Assembly: GCA_037176705.1 (NCBI GenBank)
Contig: CM073899.1
Coordinates: 1,240,001 to 1,304,000 of the forward strand
Source of the DNA: Molossus alvarezi
Lineage: Eukaryota; Chordata; Mammalia; Chiroptera; Molossidae
DNA length: 64,000 nucleotides
Reading direction: 5' to 3'
Part shown: positions 1-11,569 of the stretch, one piece after another
Position numbering within the stretch: position 1 is the first letter of the stretch
Layout of the letters: every line of letters starts with the position of its first letter
Notes under the pieces: generated by a model
What the model saw: only the letters and a program-made list of their open reading frames with translations
Databases searched by the model: none
Told to the model about the DNA's origin: nothing
Made by a program: the position numbers and the translations under genes

Positions 1-520
1 GGAATATACCCTACGAAGCATAAAACACCAATCAGAAAGAATATATGTACCGCCATCTTTGTAGCAGCACTATTTACAATCGCTAAGATCTGGAAACAGC
101 CCAAGTGCCCATCAGTAGACGAATGGATCAAAAAGCTGTGGTACATATACACAATGGAGTACTACGCAGCTGTAAGAAAGAAAGATCTCTTATCCTTTGA
201 GACTACATGGAGGGACCTGGAAAGTATCATCCTAAGTGAAACAAGCCAAACAGAGAAAGACAAATTTCATATGATCTCACTGATTTGTGGAATATAATGA
301 ACATAACAGTTTGAGGACAATCCCCTAAGGAGTGGGGAGGTGGGAGAGGGATGAACCACATAACTTATATGCATGTATGCATGAACAGTGGACATGGACA
401 ACAATCTGGGGAAGGGGCAGGGAGGGAAGGGGGAGGGGGGAATAAGTGGGGGAAAAAAGGAGAATCATCTGTAACAAAAATTAATAAAAAAAAACAACAC
501 AAAGAAATATAAATAAATAA
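1..520 (+). mobile_element. L1 3' end (ORF2 C-terminus, 3' UTR, A-tail)
   Basis: The only clear plus-strand L1 in the window. Positions 1-297 read as the extreme C-terminus of L1 ORF2, with the typical end 'TEKDKFHMISLICGI' followed by a stop codon, and match the same region of minus-strand copies at 15,864-16,150. A G-rich 3' UTR (about 330-460) and an A-rich tail with AATAAA-like motifs near 480-520 follow. The 5' part lies outside the window. Confidence 0.85.
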
Positions 521-1170
521 CATGTCAGTTTGACAGGTGGCTCTCTCAAAAAAAATGGTTTCTTCTCCAATTAAGCCTCAGTTTGGGTCTCCTGCTAAGT
601 CCCAGTCCAGGAAGGGGCAGCAGGATGCTGTTCCACAGGAGTGAATGTGCTTGGAGTTGGGCAGGATGCGAGGTGAGAGCAGGACAGTGAGCAGAAGAGC
701 CCTGCAGCAGAAATCCTGAGCTGCTCCCTGCAAATGCAGAAAGACCCCTGCAGTGTGGGTGGGGCTGGGCTCTTGGAAACACCTGCAGGCAGTTCCAGGA
801 CTTTCCTTGTGGTGTTGGTGTTGCTGGAGGACTAGAAACCTACCTTTTAATCAAGACAGAGCAACTTCGACACTAAACTCAAAGGAAATTTTATTTAGAC
901 TTCTTTTTTTAATTAAACTTTTTTTTTTTTTTTACCATTTATCACCCACACCGTTTCACCACCACAAACCGCCCCTACCCCTGCTGTCACCAGTGTGTCT
1001 CTGTCAATAACTTCTCTCTTTTTTTGCCCAATCTCTCTTCCCTCCCCCTTCCACTCAGTTTTTATTATAAAGCCACACAGCGTGAAGATGAGCTGAGTTT
1101 AGAATAGAAGAAAGAACATGAAACCTTCAAACAGACAGAAAGACAGGAAGCCACTGGGCACAGGCCTGAA
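521..1170. other. Mostly unique sequence with a T-rich L1-tail-like stretch
   Basis: No gene was recognised. At 903-1,075 there is a T-run followed by pyrimidine-rich sequence that resembles the 3' end of a minus-strand L1, but it is too short to classify firmly. Confidence 0.4.
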
Positions 1171-1360
1171 ACAGTGGTTCTCAACCGTCTGATGCCGTGA
1201 CCTTTTAATACAGTTTCTCATGTTGTGGTGACCCCCACCCATAAAATTATTGTTGCTACTTTAAAACTGTAACTTTGCTAGTGTTATGTCTTAGGTGACC
1301 CCTGTAAAAGGGCCGTTTGACCCCCAAAGAGGTTGCGACCCACAGGTTGAGAACCACTGT
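1171..1360. mobile_element. Non-autonomous hAT transposon, SPIN-like
   Basis: A 190-bp element bounded by perfect 14-bp terminal inverted repeats: CAGTGGTTCTCAAC at 1,172-1,185 and its reverse complement at 1,346-1,359. The interior (accttttaatacagtttctcatgttgtggtgaccccc, in part; then gacccctgtaaaagggccgtttgacccccaaagaggttgcgaccc, in part) follows the pattern of SPIN elements, hAT transposons known to have entered several tetrapod lineages, including vespertilionid bats, by horizontal transfer. No transposase is present, so it would have depended on an autonomous copy. An 8-bp target duplication, expected for hAT, is not visible in the flanks. The family name comes from memory of the consensus. 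Confidence 0.75.
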
Positions 1361-4300
1361 ATCTCCAGCATGGGAAGGAAGGCATCACAGGTGCCGAGGA
1401 GTTGCTACTTTTCTTTCCTCTGAAGCATAAATGTCAAACCCCTAGATGTCCCAGGTAGAAGGTCTGAGCCGTGGGAGGTCACATCCACAAAGCGAGGCCA
1501 GTGTAGAGCACAATGGCTTTATTGCACAGCCTGGGTGCAGGCAGGCTGACTCCTTAGAAAGGAGCTCAGCCTTGGAATCTGTCTATTCTCTCGCTTTTAT
1601 AGGCCCAAACTACAGAAACAAAAACACTACATTAAAAAAAACCCACATTCTCTTGGCACTGCTTACTTGGTGCCAGGGTTGATATGAACTGCTAGAGAGG
1701 TGAGGGAAGAATCTGTTGCAGGGATGAGATGAGCTTCTTGCAGAGATGGGGGCAGTCATTAATCTCTTTCTTCTTTATGGTCCCTCCAAGTTTCCCAGGC
1801 CACCATTAAACTCTTATCTTCATGATTCCCTGAGTGTCAGTCCCAGGGTTTTTAGAAAACTGCTCGGGTGTTTACATGCAGGAACAACATGTCAGAATGG
1901 AGTTTAATTTGTTAAAACATTTTTGACCCTCTCACCAGGGACAGCAGAGGCCCAGGTGGCACCAAGCCTGGTCCCAGAGAGGAGTCTGGGAGGAGCACAG
2001 TGGCACAGCCTGGGCCCAGGGGTCTTGGAAGCTCTAAAGACCCTTTGTGTTGCATGTGGGCCCCTGGGGCATGGAGAGGAGAGCATGCTGGAGATGCCAG
2101 TGGGCACTACTGTCCAGGGCCATTTGGTGCCCCATGTGATGTCTGAGGTGACGGTACTGTAGGAGGTTCAGTCACCCAGAACCACACCAGTGCAGACTCT
2201 GGGCTTCTGTCGACGCCGTGAGGAGTACCCTGGTAGCTGCCTCTTTTAAAAAGTCAAGGTCTTTGGCCAAGTCTGGCACCTGGAGCTTCAGTTCAGCCCC
2301 TTCCTTGTGGCACCAGAGGCCATGGTGGAGTGACAAGGCAGGTGTGGCACCACCAATGTGGACACTTGCTTGAGACCAGTCACTACTTTGGAAACATAGC
2401 AGCCTGATAGCAGCTTCCTCCAAGGTACTCAGCAATGGGACAGGCTGGTGAGTAGGCCCTTTTCCCACCTTTCTGCCCATGGCCCTTGCCTCATACATTC
2501 TGCCACTTGCCATATAATCCTAATTGACCCACTAATTCTTGGCAACCTCTGACACTTTGTGTGACTGGGCAAGGCCTCTCCCCTGTCCTACTGCAGGGTC
2601 TGCCATGGAGTGGGCATTCCACTTATCTACGGAGAAGCTCTGGTCTCCTTCCTGACTTCAACCCCAAAGCTAAAATTGGCCTTCAGGTAATAATTTCATT
2701 CAATCTCCACCAGCTCTCTAGGAGACAGACACCATGATCCTATGGTGGGGGCAGGGAGGGATTATCAGAACATTTCACTCCAGAAAAGCAAATCAAGCCT
2801 TAAGTTGCCATGGCCCAACTTTAACTTAACTAGTAATTTATAAACATCACATCCAATGGCTGCGGCATTTAGAATGTTCGGTCTCAGTTGAATTTCACAG
2901 AGATCTGTTACAGCTTTTGGTGCCACATTTCATTCGAAAGGGCTGGTTTCAAGGTTAGAGGGTCAGCTCCAGGAGAAGACATTTTCATTAGGGAAAAGCA
3001 GTACCTGGCTTGGACTCAAATGTGAGTTCAGCGAGAAAAAAGTGTTACATAGGACAAGGGTTCAGGGTCTGGGCAGTTCTGAATGAGTTTACTACATGTT
3101 ATTCTTGCTAAATGTTAAAATGTACCACAGAATTTTGCAAACCAGTTGTACTCAGGGTGATATTGACAGGAGCAAATGTAGCCAATTTCAAATAAGAAAT
3201 CAACCTGTTTTTGAGCAAGGATTGCACACAAGTACTGGTTAAGCCTGTGTGTGGAGAGACAGAGCTTTGGATGTAAACTCCCGTCCCCTTTACTTGCTGC
3301 AAATAAAAAAAATCGACCTTGTGACAACCACATCTCACTCTTGAGTAAGCACCCCAAGAGGAAAAGCCTATTGATCTCAATATTTTAAGGGACAAGGTGG
3401 CCTAAGAGCTTTGCTAACCCACCAGCTGAGATAAGCCTTTCTCTCCTGAGCCCAGTGTCTTCATTTTCTTTCTCTACAGACAGATGCCATGAGGGAGAAT
3501 CTGGACAGGAAGGTGACTGTGTCAGGACAGCTGGCCTGGTGAGACAGTGACTCCAGCTCCAGACCTTGTTGGGGAAGAGGGAGTCCAGCTGGGAATGGGA
3601 TTTAACAGCAACCTCACTCCTGGGTGGGGAGCTGTGCCTGGGATTCTGATGGGAAAGTTGGGTAGACTGTAGAAAGGACTCTCAGGCAGGGCCTGGGAGA
3701 GAGCTAAGTCCAGGGGCAAGATGCCTCGGTGGGACTCAGGAGAACTGAGGGCTGTAACCTGCCTGTGCTTCCAGAGGAAGGGCCAGACCTAGGGGAGGGG
3801 CCTGTGTTCTCAGGCTGCAGTGCAGGGATGTGGGGTCAGAGGGGTTTGGACAGGAGCTACAGGCAGAGAGAAGCTGAGGGCTGGGGGAACCTTGCCTCTG
3901 TCTTGGAGGGTACAAGTGGTTTTTATTTTTCCTATGAAACCAGTATTAGCCTCTGGGTTCTCCATTCATCTCTGAGCCCTGTTCTGCCCTATGGCATAGA
4001 GATAAGAATAGGTGGCCCCTTAAGACTTAGGGATGATCAGTGGAAACTAGGCACCCTGAGGAAGATGCTTCTGTGCCCTCAGCTCCTCCCGAGTTGTGTG
4101 TCTGGAGTGTGAGGGCCATGCCAATATGGTCTAAAGGGAGTCCCCCCAGCCTGGCCCCTGGGGCTTCTCTGCAGCTTCCTCAGGGTGTCTCTGCCTCACT
4201 GACAGCCAGGCATGGCCAGAGCAGCAGCACTGGTAGTGGAGCAGCCTGGGCAAGGGCTCTCAGTCACCTGAGGTTGAGGCCCCCGATGTCCCAACCACCA

Positions 4301-5204
4301 CCAGGCTTGCATTCTCCCTCCTGCCTTCCTCCTTTGGTGCCTGGTATCCTCCCGCTCACCCTCCCCTGTGTCCAAACACTCCCCTCTGTGCCCTGCTCCT
4401 GAGCCCCAAACCCTTTGGTGCTGCAGCTTAAGGCAGATGCAGCTGCCCCCAGAGCTGTGCTAGGTGCCTGAGAACTTTCCAGAGAACTTTCCCACAAGTT
4501 GTGAGTACAAGGGTCAACTGCAATCCCTCTGCATGAGTCTACAGGTGGGCATTTATTGCTCCCTGTGCCCTCACCAACTTGCCTGCCATTGCCAGCTGAT
4601 TTCTGCCTCTTTGTCCCCACTCCCAGCGAGGTGAGGTCTGGCCCCATGCTCAGGACCCCTGCTTGCCCCACCCCATGGCTTCCATCCTTATTCTCAGTTC
4701 TCCTTTCTTCAGGTGGTTTCTAGATGGACTTGGGCGCACTCTGAGCTCCTGGGAAGAAGTCACTGATGTGGAGCTGGGTTTTCTGTTTGCTGACTCAGGG
4801 TTCCTGCCTGCCCCTGCTCACTGTGGTGTGGGGTGATGGGTCCTGGCCTTAGTGTGTATGCAAGGTGCTGTCTGCCTGCCCAGCATGGCCACACACACAC
4901 ACCCTGTGTTCATCTCCTCTGTGGCCCAGCTGCAGAGAGCAGAGTCCTGACCTGTTCTGGGTGGAGGATGTCTGAAGGGTGGGACCCCGGCACCACAATC
5001 CCCTGACAATCAGTAGAGCACTGCACATGCCCAGGAGCTGCTTTGTGACCTTGACAACAAGGCACATGGCTGCCTGGCCTGGCAGGTTCGGCATAGCCTT
5101 CCCCCAGAGCAGCAGTGGGTGAGACATGAGGGTTGTGGAGTCCCACCTGCATGCACACTCCACCCTCTCCCTTCTCTGGTAGATGCTATATGTTGCTAAT
5201 CCCC
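1361..5204. other. Unique, gene-poor sequence
   Basis: About 3.8 kb of moderately GC-rich sequence with no recognisable exon chain, RNA gene or young repeat. A minus-strand open frame of 113 codons lies at 2,172-2,513 and has no family I can name. Short CA runs occur near 4,890. I see no immunoglobulin segment, recombination signal or octamer promoter here. Confidence 0.5.
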
Positions 5205-5415
5205 ACCTGAGAATATTTATTTTATTGATTTTTCAGAGAGTGGAAAGGGGGAGGGAGAGAGAGATAAATCAATGTGAGAGAGACAGTCATTGTTTGCCTC
5301 CTGCACATGCCCTGATGGGACCCAAGAATCAACCCTGTCACTCAGGGAATCAAACACACAACCCTTTGGAACATGGGCCTACACTCTAACCAATGGGCCT
5401 TTCTGCCCAGGGCCG
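5205..5415 (-). mobile_element. Ves-type tRNA-derived SINE
   Basis: Read on the minus strand, the tRNA-like head lies near 5,415 (gccctgggcagaaaggcccattgg) and the A/G-rich tail near 5,210-5,280. The order is that of bat Ves SINEs. It is moderately diverged. Confidence 0.75.
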
Positions 5416-5419
5416 TTTT

Positions 5420-6600
5420 TAATTTTTTGTGATAATGCTACTGCTTTTCCCAGTGGCTGCACCTGTCTGCATTCTTACTGGATTTAATTTGCATTTCTCT
5501 GATGATTGGTGCCTTTGAGTATCTTTTCATATGTCTACTGCCTTCCGTATGTCCTCTTTTAAGAAGTGTTTATTCAGATTATTTGCCCATTTTTAATTAG
5601 ATTTTTAGTTTTGTTATATGAGTTTTGTTTTTTGATTATGTTTTATTCTTTTGAGTAAGAAAGGATGGGTGAGTGACAGAAAGAGAAAGGGAGTAAGAAA
5701 CATTGTGAAAGAGAAACATCTATCAGCTGCCTCCTACCTGCACTCTGACCATGAATCAATCTGCAACCACAGCATGTGCCCGGACCAGGAATTGAACTGG
5801 CAAGCTTCTGGTGCACAAACAATGCTCCATCAAGTGAACCACACTGGCCAAGGCTAATGTAAAGTTTTGTAAGTTCTTTATAAGTTTTAGATAGTAGGCC
5901 TTCATCAGATGTGTTAGTGAATATATTCTCCCATTTAGAGGGTTGTTATTTTATTTTGTGGATGGGTTGTTTTGCTGTGTAAAAATTTCCAGTTTTATTT
6001 AGTCCCATTTGTTTATTTTATTTGTTTGTTTCCCTTGCCTAAGGACATATATCAGAAAAAAATATTGCTATGAAAAATGTATAAGGTTTTACTGCCTGTG
6101 TTTTCTTCTAGAATGTTTATCTGTTTGAGTCTAATATTTAGGTCTTTAATCTATTTTGTGTATATTTTTGTGTATAGTGTAAGAAGGTGCTCTAGTTTAT
6201 TTTTTGTTTACCTATTTGTCCAATTTTTCCAACACCATTTATTGAACAGACTAATTTACCCCATTGTATGTTCTTGCTTTTTTTTTGTTGTTGTCAATAT
6301 TAACTGACTATAAAGGTGTAGATTTATCTCTAGGCTCTGTAGTCCGGTTCATTGATTTGCATGTTTGTTTTGGTGCCTTTACCATGCTGTTTTGATTATT
6401 ATGGCCTTACAGTATACTTACATATCAGTTAGCATGCTTCCTCCAATCTTATTCTACTTTCTCAGATTGCTATGGCTTTTTTTTTTTTTTTTTGTGGTCC
6501 CATACAAATTTTCGAAAAATTTGTTGTAGTTCTGTGAAATATGCCATTGGTATCTTGGGACAAATTGTATTTAACTGATATATTGCTTTGGGTAGTATAG
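5420..6600 (-). mobile_element. Old L1 fragment, interrupted by a SINE
   Basis: Minus-strand L1 ORF2 C-terminal sequence, recognised by alignment by eye with the younger copy (for example 5,480-5,560 and 5,860-6,480 correspond to 16,370-17,170). It is decayed, with no open frame of note. A Ves SINE splits it at about 5,610-5,855. Confidence 0.75.
5610..5855 (-). mobile_element. Ves-type SINE inserted in L1
   Basis: Minus-strand head near 5,855 (agccttggccagtgtggttcacttg, in part). The pyrimidine-rich middle reads as purine-rich gagaaagggagtaag on the plus strand. L1 sequence continues on both sides. Confidence 0.75.
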
Positions 6601-9117
6601 ACTTTTTTTTTAAGTATCATTATTTTATCTTATATCCCCAACTATGTGTCTATATTTTACCTTTATTGTTGAAAGTATTATGGATGGCCTCCATTTTTCC
6701 CCAAGAGACCTTTTCCTCTTCGCTCCCACCCCCCTCCTGCTTTCCCCAAGCTGTTGTCTGTGTCCATGAGTTGTGCATATATGCATATACTTCTTTGGTT
6801 TATCTCTTCTCAACCCCCTTCCATTTGAGGTTTATTGGTCTGCTTCTTACTTCCTGTCTCTGATCTGTTTTTATTAACAGGTAACTTTGTTCATGATGTT
6901 CCATAAATAAGTGATGTCATGTGATACTTATCTTTATCTAACTGGGTTATTTCTCTCAGTATAACACTCCCCAGGTGCCTCCATGTCGTCTCAAATGATA
7001 AGAGATCTTTCTTTCTTACAGCTGCATAGTATTTCATTGTGTAAATGTACCACAGCTTTTTTATCCACTCATCTACTGATGAACACTTTGGCTGTTTCCA
7101 GATCTTAGCTATTGTAAATAGTGCTGCTGTGAATGTAGGGGTACATATATTCTTTCTGTTTGCTGTTTTAGGCTTCTGAGGATATATTCCTAGAAGTGGA
7201 ATCACTGGGTCAAATGGCAATTCCATTTATATTTTTTAGGAAACACCTTGTTGTTTTCCAAAGTGGCTGCTCCAGTCTGAACTTCTGCCAGCAGTGTACT
7301 TTACTCCACATCCTCACCAGCACTTGTTTGAAGATTTGTTGATGGAGCCATTCTTTCAGGTATGAGGTAATATTTCAGTTATTTTAATTTGCATATCTCT
7401 GATGGTTGATGATTTTGAGTGTTATTTTTTATGTCTCTTGGCCATTTCTGTGTCCTGTTAAAAAATTTATCTATTCATATCTTCTGCCCAATTTAAATTG
7501 AATTGTTTGTCTTTCTTTTGTTGAGTTGTATAAGTACTTTATATATTTATACATTAACCCTTTATTTGATGTATCCTTGGCAAATATGTTCTTCTTGAGA
7601 GTAGGTTCTCTTTTCATTTTGATGCTGGTTTCTTTTGCCATTTAGAAACTTTATAGTTTGATGTAATGTCAGTTTTTTTTTCTTTTGTTTCTCTTGCCCT
7701 AGATGAAAAATTAGTGAAATTCTTCCTACTCATAATCACAGTATTTGCTTTCACTTATTTGTATCTTCTTGTTTCTTTTTTCAGTGTCTTATAATTTTCT
7801 AAGTACACTCTTTTACATCCTTGGTTAAATTTATTTTTAGGAATTTTATTTTATTGATATAATTGTAAAATGAGGTTTTTTTTTTAGTTTTCCCTCTGAC
7901 AGTTTATTATTGGTTTATAACAATATAACTGGTTACTAGGTGTTTATTTTATATCTTGCTACTGCACTAAATTCCTTTATCAGTTCCAGTAGATATTTGG
8001 AGTCATCCTTTGGGTTCTTTATATACAGTATTATGTAATCTGCAAATAATGACAGTTTTACTTCTTCCTTTCTAATATGAATGCTTGTTATTTAATTCTT
8101 TTTGTTAAATAGATGTGGCTATGACTCCCACCTCTATGTTGAACAAGAGTGGTGAAAGCAGCCATCCTTGTCTTGTTCCTGATTTTCAGGTAAACCTTTT
8201 TAGGTTTTTCCCATTGAGTGTGATGTTGGCTAAGGGTATGTCATATATGCCTTTATTATCTTGAGGTATGTTCCCTCTATTCCCAGTTTTCTGACAGTTT
8301 GTCATAAATGGGTGCTAGATTTTGTCAAATGCTTTTTCTGCATGTATTGTTCTGATCATATAATTTTTATTCTATATTTTGTTTATATTCTGTATCACAT
8401 TTATTGATTTTCAAATAGTGTACCAACTTTGCATCCCAAGTATAAATCACACTTAATCACAGGGTAAGATCTTTTTAGTGTATTACTGAATCCAGTTTGC
8501 TGATAGTTTGTTTTGAATTTGTATCCATGTTCATTAGGGACATTAGCCCATATGTTGTTGTTTTTGTTTTTGTAGTGTCTTTAATCTGGTTTTGGAATTA
8601 GGATAATGCTGGTTTCATAAAATGAGCTAGGAAATATTCCCTTGTTTTCAAGTTTTTTTCCTATAATTTGAGAAGGACAGGTACTAGTTCTTTGAATGTT
8701 TAGTAAAATTCACCTGTGGAGCCATCCAGTTTGGGATTGAGTTGTTGGAAGTTTTATTTGTTTGTTTGTTTTATTACTGCATCAATTTCATTAGTAGTAA
8801 TCAGTCTATATAGATTTGCTGCTTTTTTCCTGATTGACTTTTGGAAGATTGTATGCTTCTAGGAATGTATCCATTTTGTTCAGGTTTTCCAATTTGCTGG
8901 CATATAGTTGTTTGTAATATTTTCTTACAATCCTGTCTATAACCGTGCAGTTGGTTGTTATGTCTCCTCTTTCATTTCTGGATTTATTTATTTGGGTCTT
9001 CTTTCTTTTTTACTTGATAATTTTTTATAAAGTTTACTGTCAATCTTGTTTATCTTTTCAAAGAACCAGCTCTAGGTTTCACTGATCTTTTGGATTATAT
9101 AGTCACAATTTCATTTA

Positions 9118-9767
9118 CAGTGATACCTCGGTTCTCGAACATAATTCGTTCCAGGAGGACGGTCGAGAACCAAATTGTTCGAGAACCGAAGCAATGAAAC
9201 CAATAGGAAATAATGGAAACTGGATTAATTCGTTCCAAGCCCCAGAAAATGCCTATTTACTGGCCTAATTTGTATATAATATGTAGAAAAACATAAGTCT
9301 CAACAAGAAATAAAAGTGGACAGTATGTATTAAAAAAAATAAAATAAAATGTACTGTAAAGTACAGTAAATTGTGTTTCATTTACTGTACCTGTACCAAC
9401 CTTTATTGTCTTGAAGGGGAGTCCTCTTCAATAAAAACAGAGGGTAACTGTTCTCACAGCTTTCCGCTTACCTTTGTCTGCATTACCACTTCTGGCTTTC
9501 TTTGGACCCATGTCTAAGGGTTAAATTCAGTGTAAAGCGTGACTCTCTCCACAAAGCGTGACTCTCTCCACAAAGCGTGACTCTCTCTCTGCACGCACAC
9601 TGATGACGCAAGCAAGGCGCGCTGGGCCAAATGAACGCCATTCGGCTCATCTCGGAAGTTCGAGTTCCAAATATTTGTTCGGATTCCGAGACAAAAGTTT
9701 CTCGAATCTCCTGGTCGAATACCGATTTGGTCGAAAACCGAGGCGTTCGAGAACCAAGGTATCACTG
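9118..9767. mobile_element. TA-flanked inverted-repeat transposon (Tc1/mariner or Tigger-like, non-autonomous)
   Basis: A 650-bp element with 23-bp terminal inverted repeats, 9,118-9,140 (cagtgatacctcggttctcg plus aac) and 9,745-9,767, differing at one base. It is flanked by TA on both sides (9,116-9,117 and 9,768-9,769), as expected for Tc1/mariner/pogo integration. Further inverted copies of the 'ttcgagaacc' motif lie just inside each end. The interior holds three tandem 19-bp units (aaagcgtgactctctccac) at 9,534-9,590. There is no transposase frame. It sits inside L1 and resembles young bat MITEs, but I cannot name the family. Confidence 0.75.
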
Positions 9768-10869
9768 TATTTCTGCTCTGACATTTATTATTTCCTTTCT
9801 TCTACTCACTCTGGGCTTTGTTTATTCCTCCTAGTTCCTCTAAGTGCAAAATTATATTATTTATTTGAGACTTTTCTTGTTTCTTCAGGGAGGGTTGTAA
9901 TGTTACTAATTTCTCTTGTAAAACTGCTTTTGCTGTATCCTGTAAATTTTGGGTTGTTGTTTTCTCATTTTCATATATCCCTAGGTATCTTTTGATTTTT
10001 TTTTAATCTCTCTGTTAACCCATCCATTGTTTATTAACATATTATTTAGCCTCTGTGTTTTGTAATTTTTGTTTTGTTATGTTTTAATTCGATAAGTGAT
10101 CATTTTTATTGTTGTAAAATGTATATAACACAAAATTTACCATGTTAACCACATTTACAGACACAATTCAGTAGCATTAAGTACATTGACATTGTTCCAT
10201 TATCACCACCATCTATCTCCAGAACATTTTTTATTATTTGCTTCTCTTTTTTTTAATTGAATTTATTGTGGTGACCATGGTTCATAAAATTATGTAGGCT
10301 TCATGTATATACAATTCTATATTACAGCACCTGTTGTCAGTTTATTTCTTTTGATTGATTTCTAGTTTTATACCATTATGGTTAGAGAAGATGTTTGACA
10401 TGATTTCATTCTTCTTAAATGTACTGAGATTTATTTTGTGTCCTAACATGTGGTCCATCTTAGAAAATGTCCTATGAGCACTAGGAAAGAATGCATATTC
10501 TATTGCTGCAGGGTGAAAGATATCAATCAAAGCCAACTGATTAGTGAGCCATTTAAAGCTGCTGTTTCCTCATTAACTTTCTGTCTGGAAAAATCTATCG
10601 ATGTCATTGGGTGTTAAAACCCCCTACTATGCCTGGATTATTGTCAGTCTCTTTCTTCATGTCATCAAGATGTGCTTCATATATTTAGGTGCTCTTATGT
10701 TGGGTGCATACATGTTTACAAGGATTATATCCTCTTGTTGCATTGTTTCCTTTATAATTATGCAGAGTCTTTTTTTTGTCTCTTACTATAGCTGAATTTT
10801 AAAGTCTATTTTGTCAGGTAAGGTATTGCTAACCAAACTTCTTTTTTATTGTTATAAAAAAATTTTTCC

Positions 10870-11012
10870 ATCCCTTTTTGTATAGTCCGCATCCTTCATG
10901 CTCCCCATTGGGGTTTTGTCCCACAACCTGGGCATGTGTCCTGACCAGGAACCAAAATGGTTACCTCTTGTTGCATGGGTTGGCACTAATCACTGAGACA
11001 CACCAGCCAGGA
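10870..11012 (-). mobile_element. Ves-type SINE fragment
   Basis: Minus-strand SINE head near 11,012 (ctcctggctggtgtgtctcag) followed by the B-box region and a central segment. It is 3' truncated or diverged and lies inside old L1. Confidence 0.65.
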
Positions 11013-11243
11013 GATCTAGTGCTTCACTTATAGTTTTTATTTTCTTCTTAATTTTTCATCCAGAGGACCTATCCAGTGATGTCAGTAGGGTATTTAACCT
11101 CTCTGCTATGATTGTATTGCTGTTGATTTCTCCTTTGAATTTCTCCAGAAGATTTTAATTTATTTTGGTTTTTTATGTTTTCTGCATGTATATTTACAAA
11201 GGTTATATCTTCCTGTTGAATAGATCCTTTCAATAATATTTAG

Positions 11244-11470
11244 TGGCCCAGGCCAGTTTGGCTCAGTGGTTAGAGCATCGGCCTGCAGTCCAGAGAGACC
11301 TGGGTTCAGTTCCCACAAAGGGCATGTACCTCGGTAGCAGTTTGTCCTCGGCCCTGGTTGGGGTTGTGTGGGTGGCGACCCTTTCACAGTGATGCTTGTC
11401 TCTCTCTGTCTCCTTTCCACTCTATCTGAACAAAATATTGAAAATGTCCTCAAGTGAGGATAAAAAAAAA
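11244..11470 (+). mobile_element. Ves-type SINE
   Basis: Plus-strand copy with the head ggccagtttggctcagtggt at about 11,253, a B-box-like gggttcagttcc, a (TCTC) stretch, and the tail 'aaaatgtcctcaagtgagga' followed by an A-run at 11,461-11,470. L1 sequence resumes on both sides. Confidence 0.85.
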
Positions 11471-11569
11471 TACTATCTAGTGGCCTTCCTTGTCTATTCT
11501 TATGGTCATCATTTTGAAGTCTATTTTATATGACATGAGTATTCCTACTTCAGCTTTTTTCCCCTTTCC

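Noticed and set aside
1164..1368. 8-bp target duplication for the SPIN-like element
   Set aside because: Flanks on either side of the inverted repeats do not match, so none can be claimed.
2172..2513. Minus-strand 113-codon open frame as a gene
   Set aside because: No recognisable family, splice context or codon signal; this length is expected by chance in this composition.
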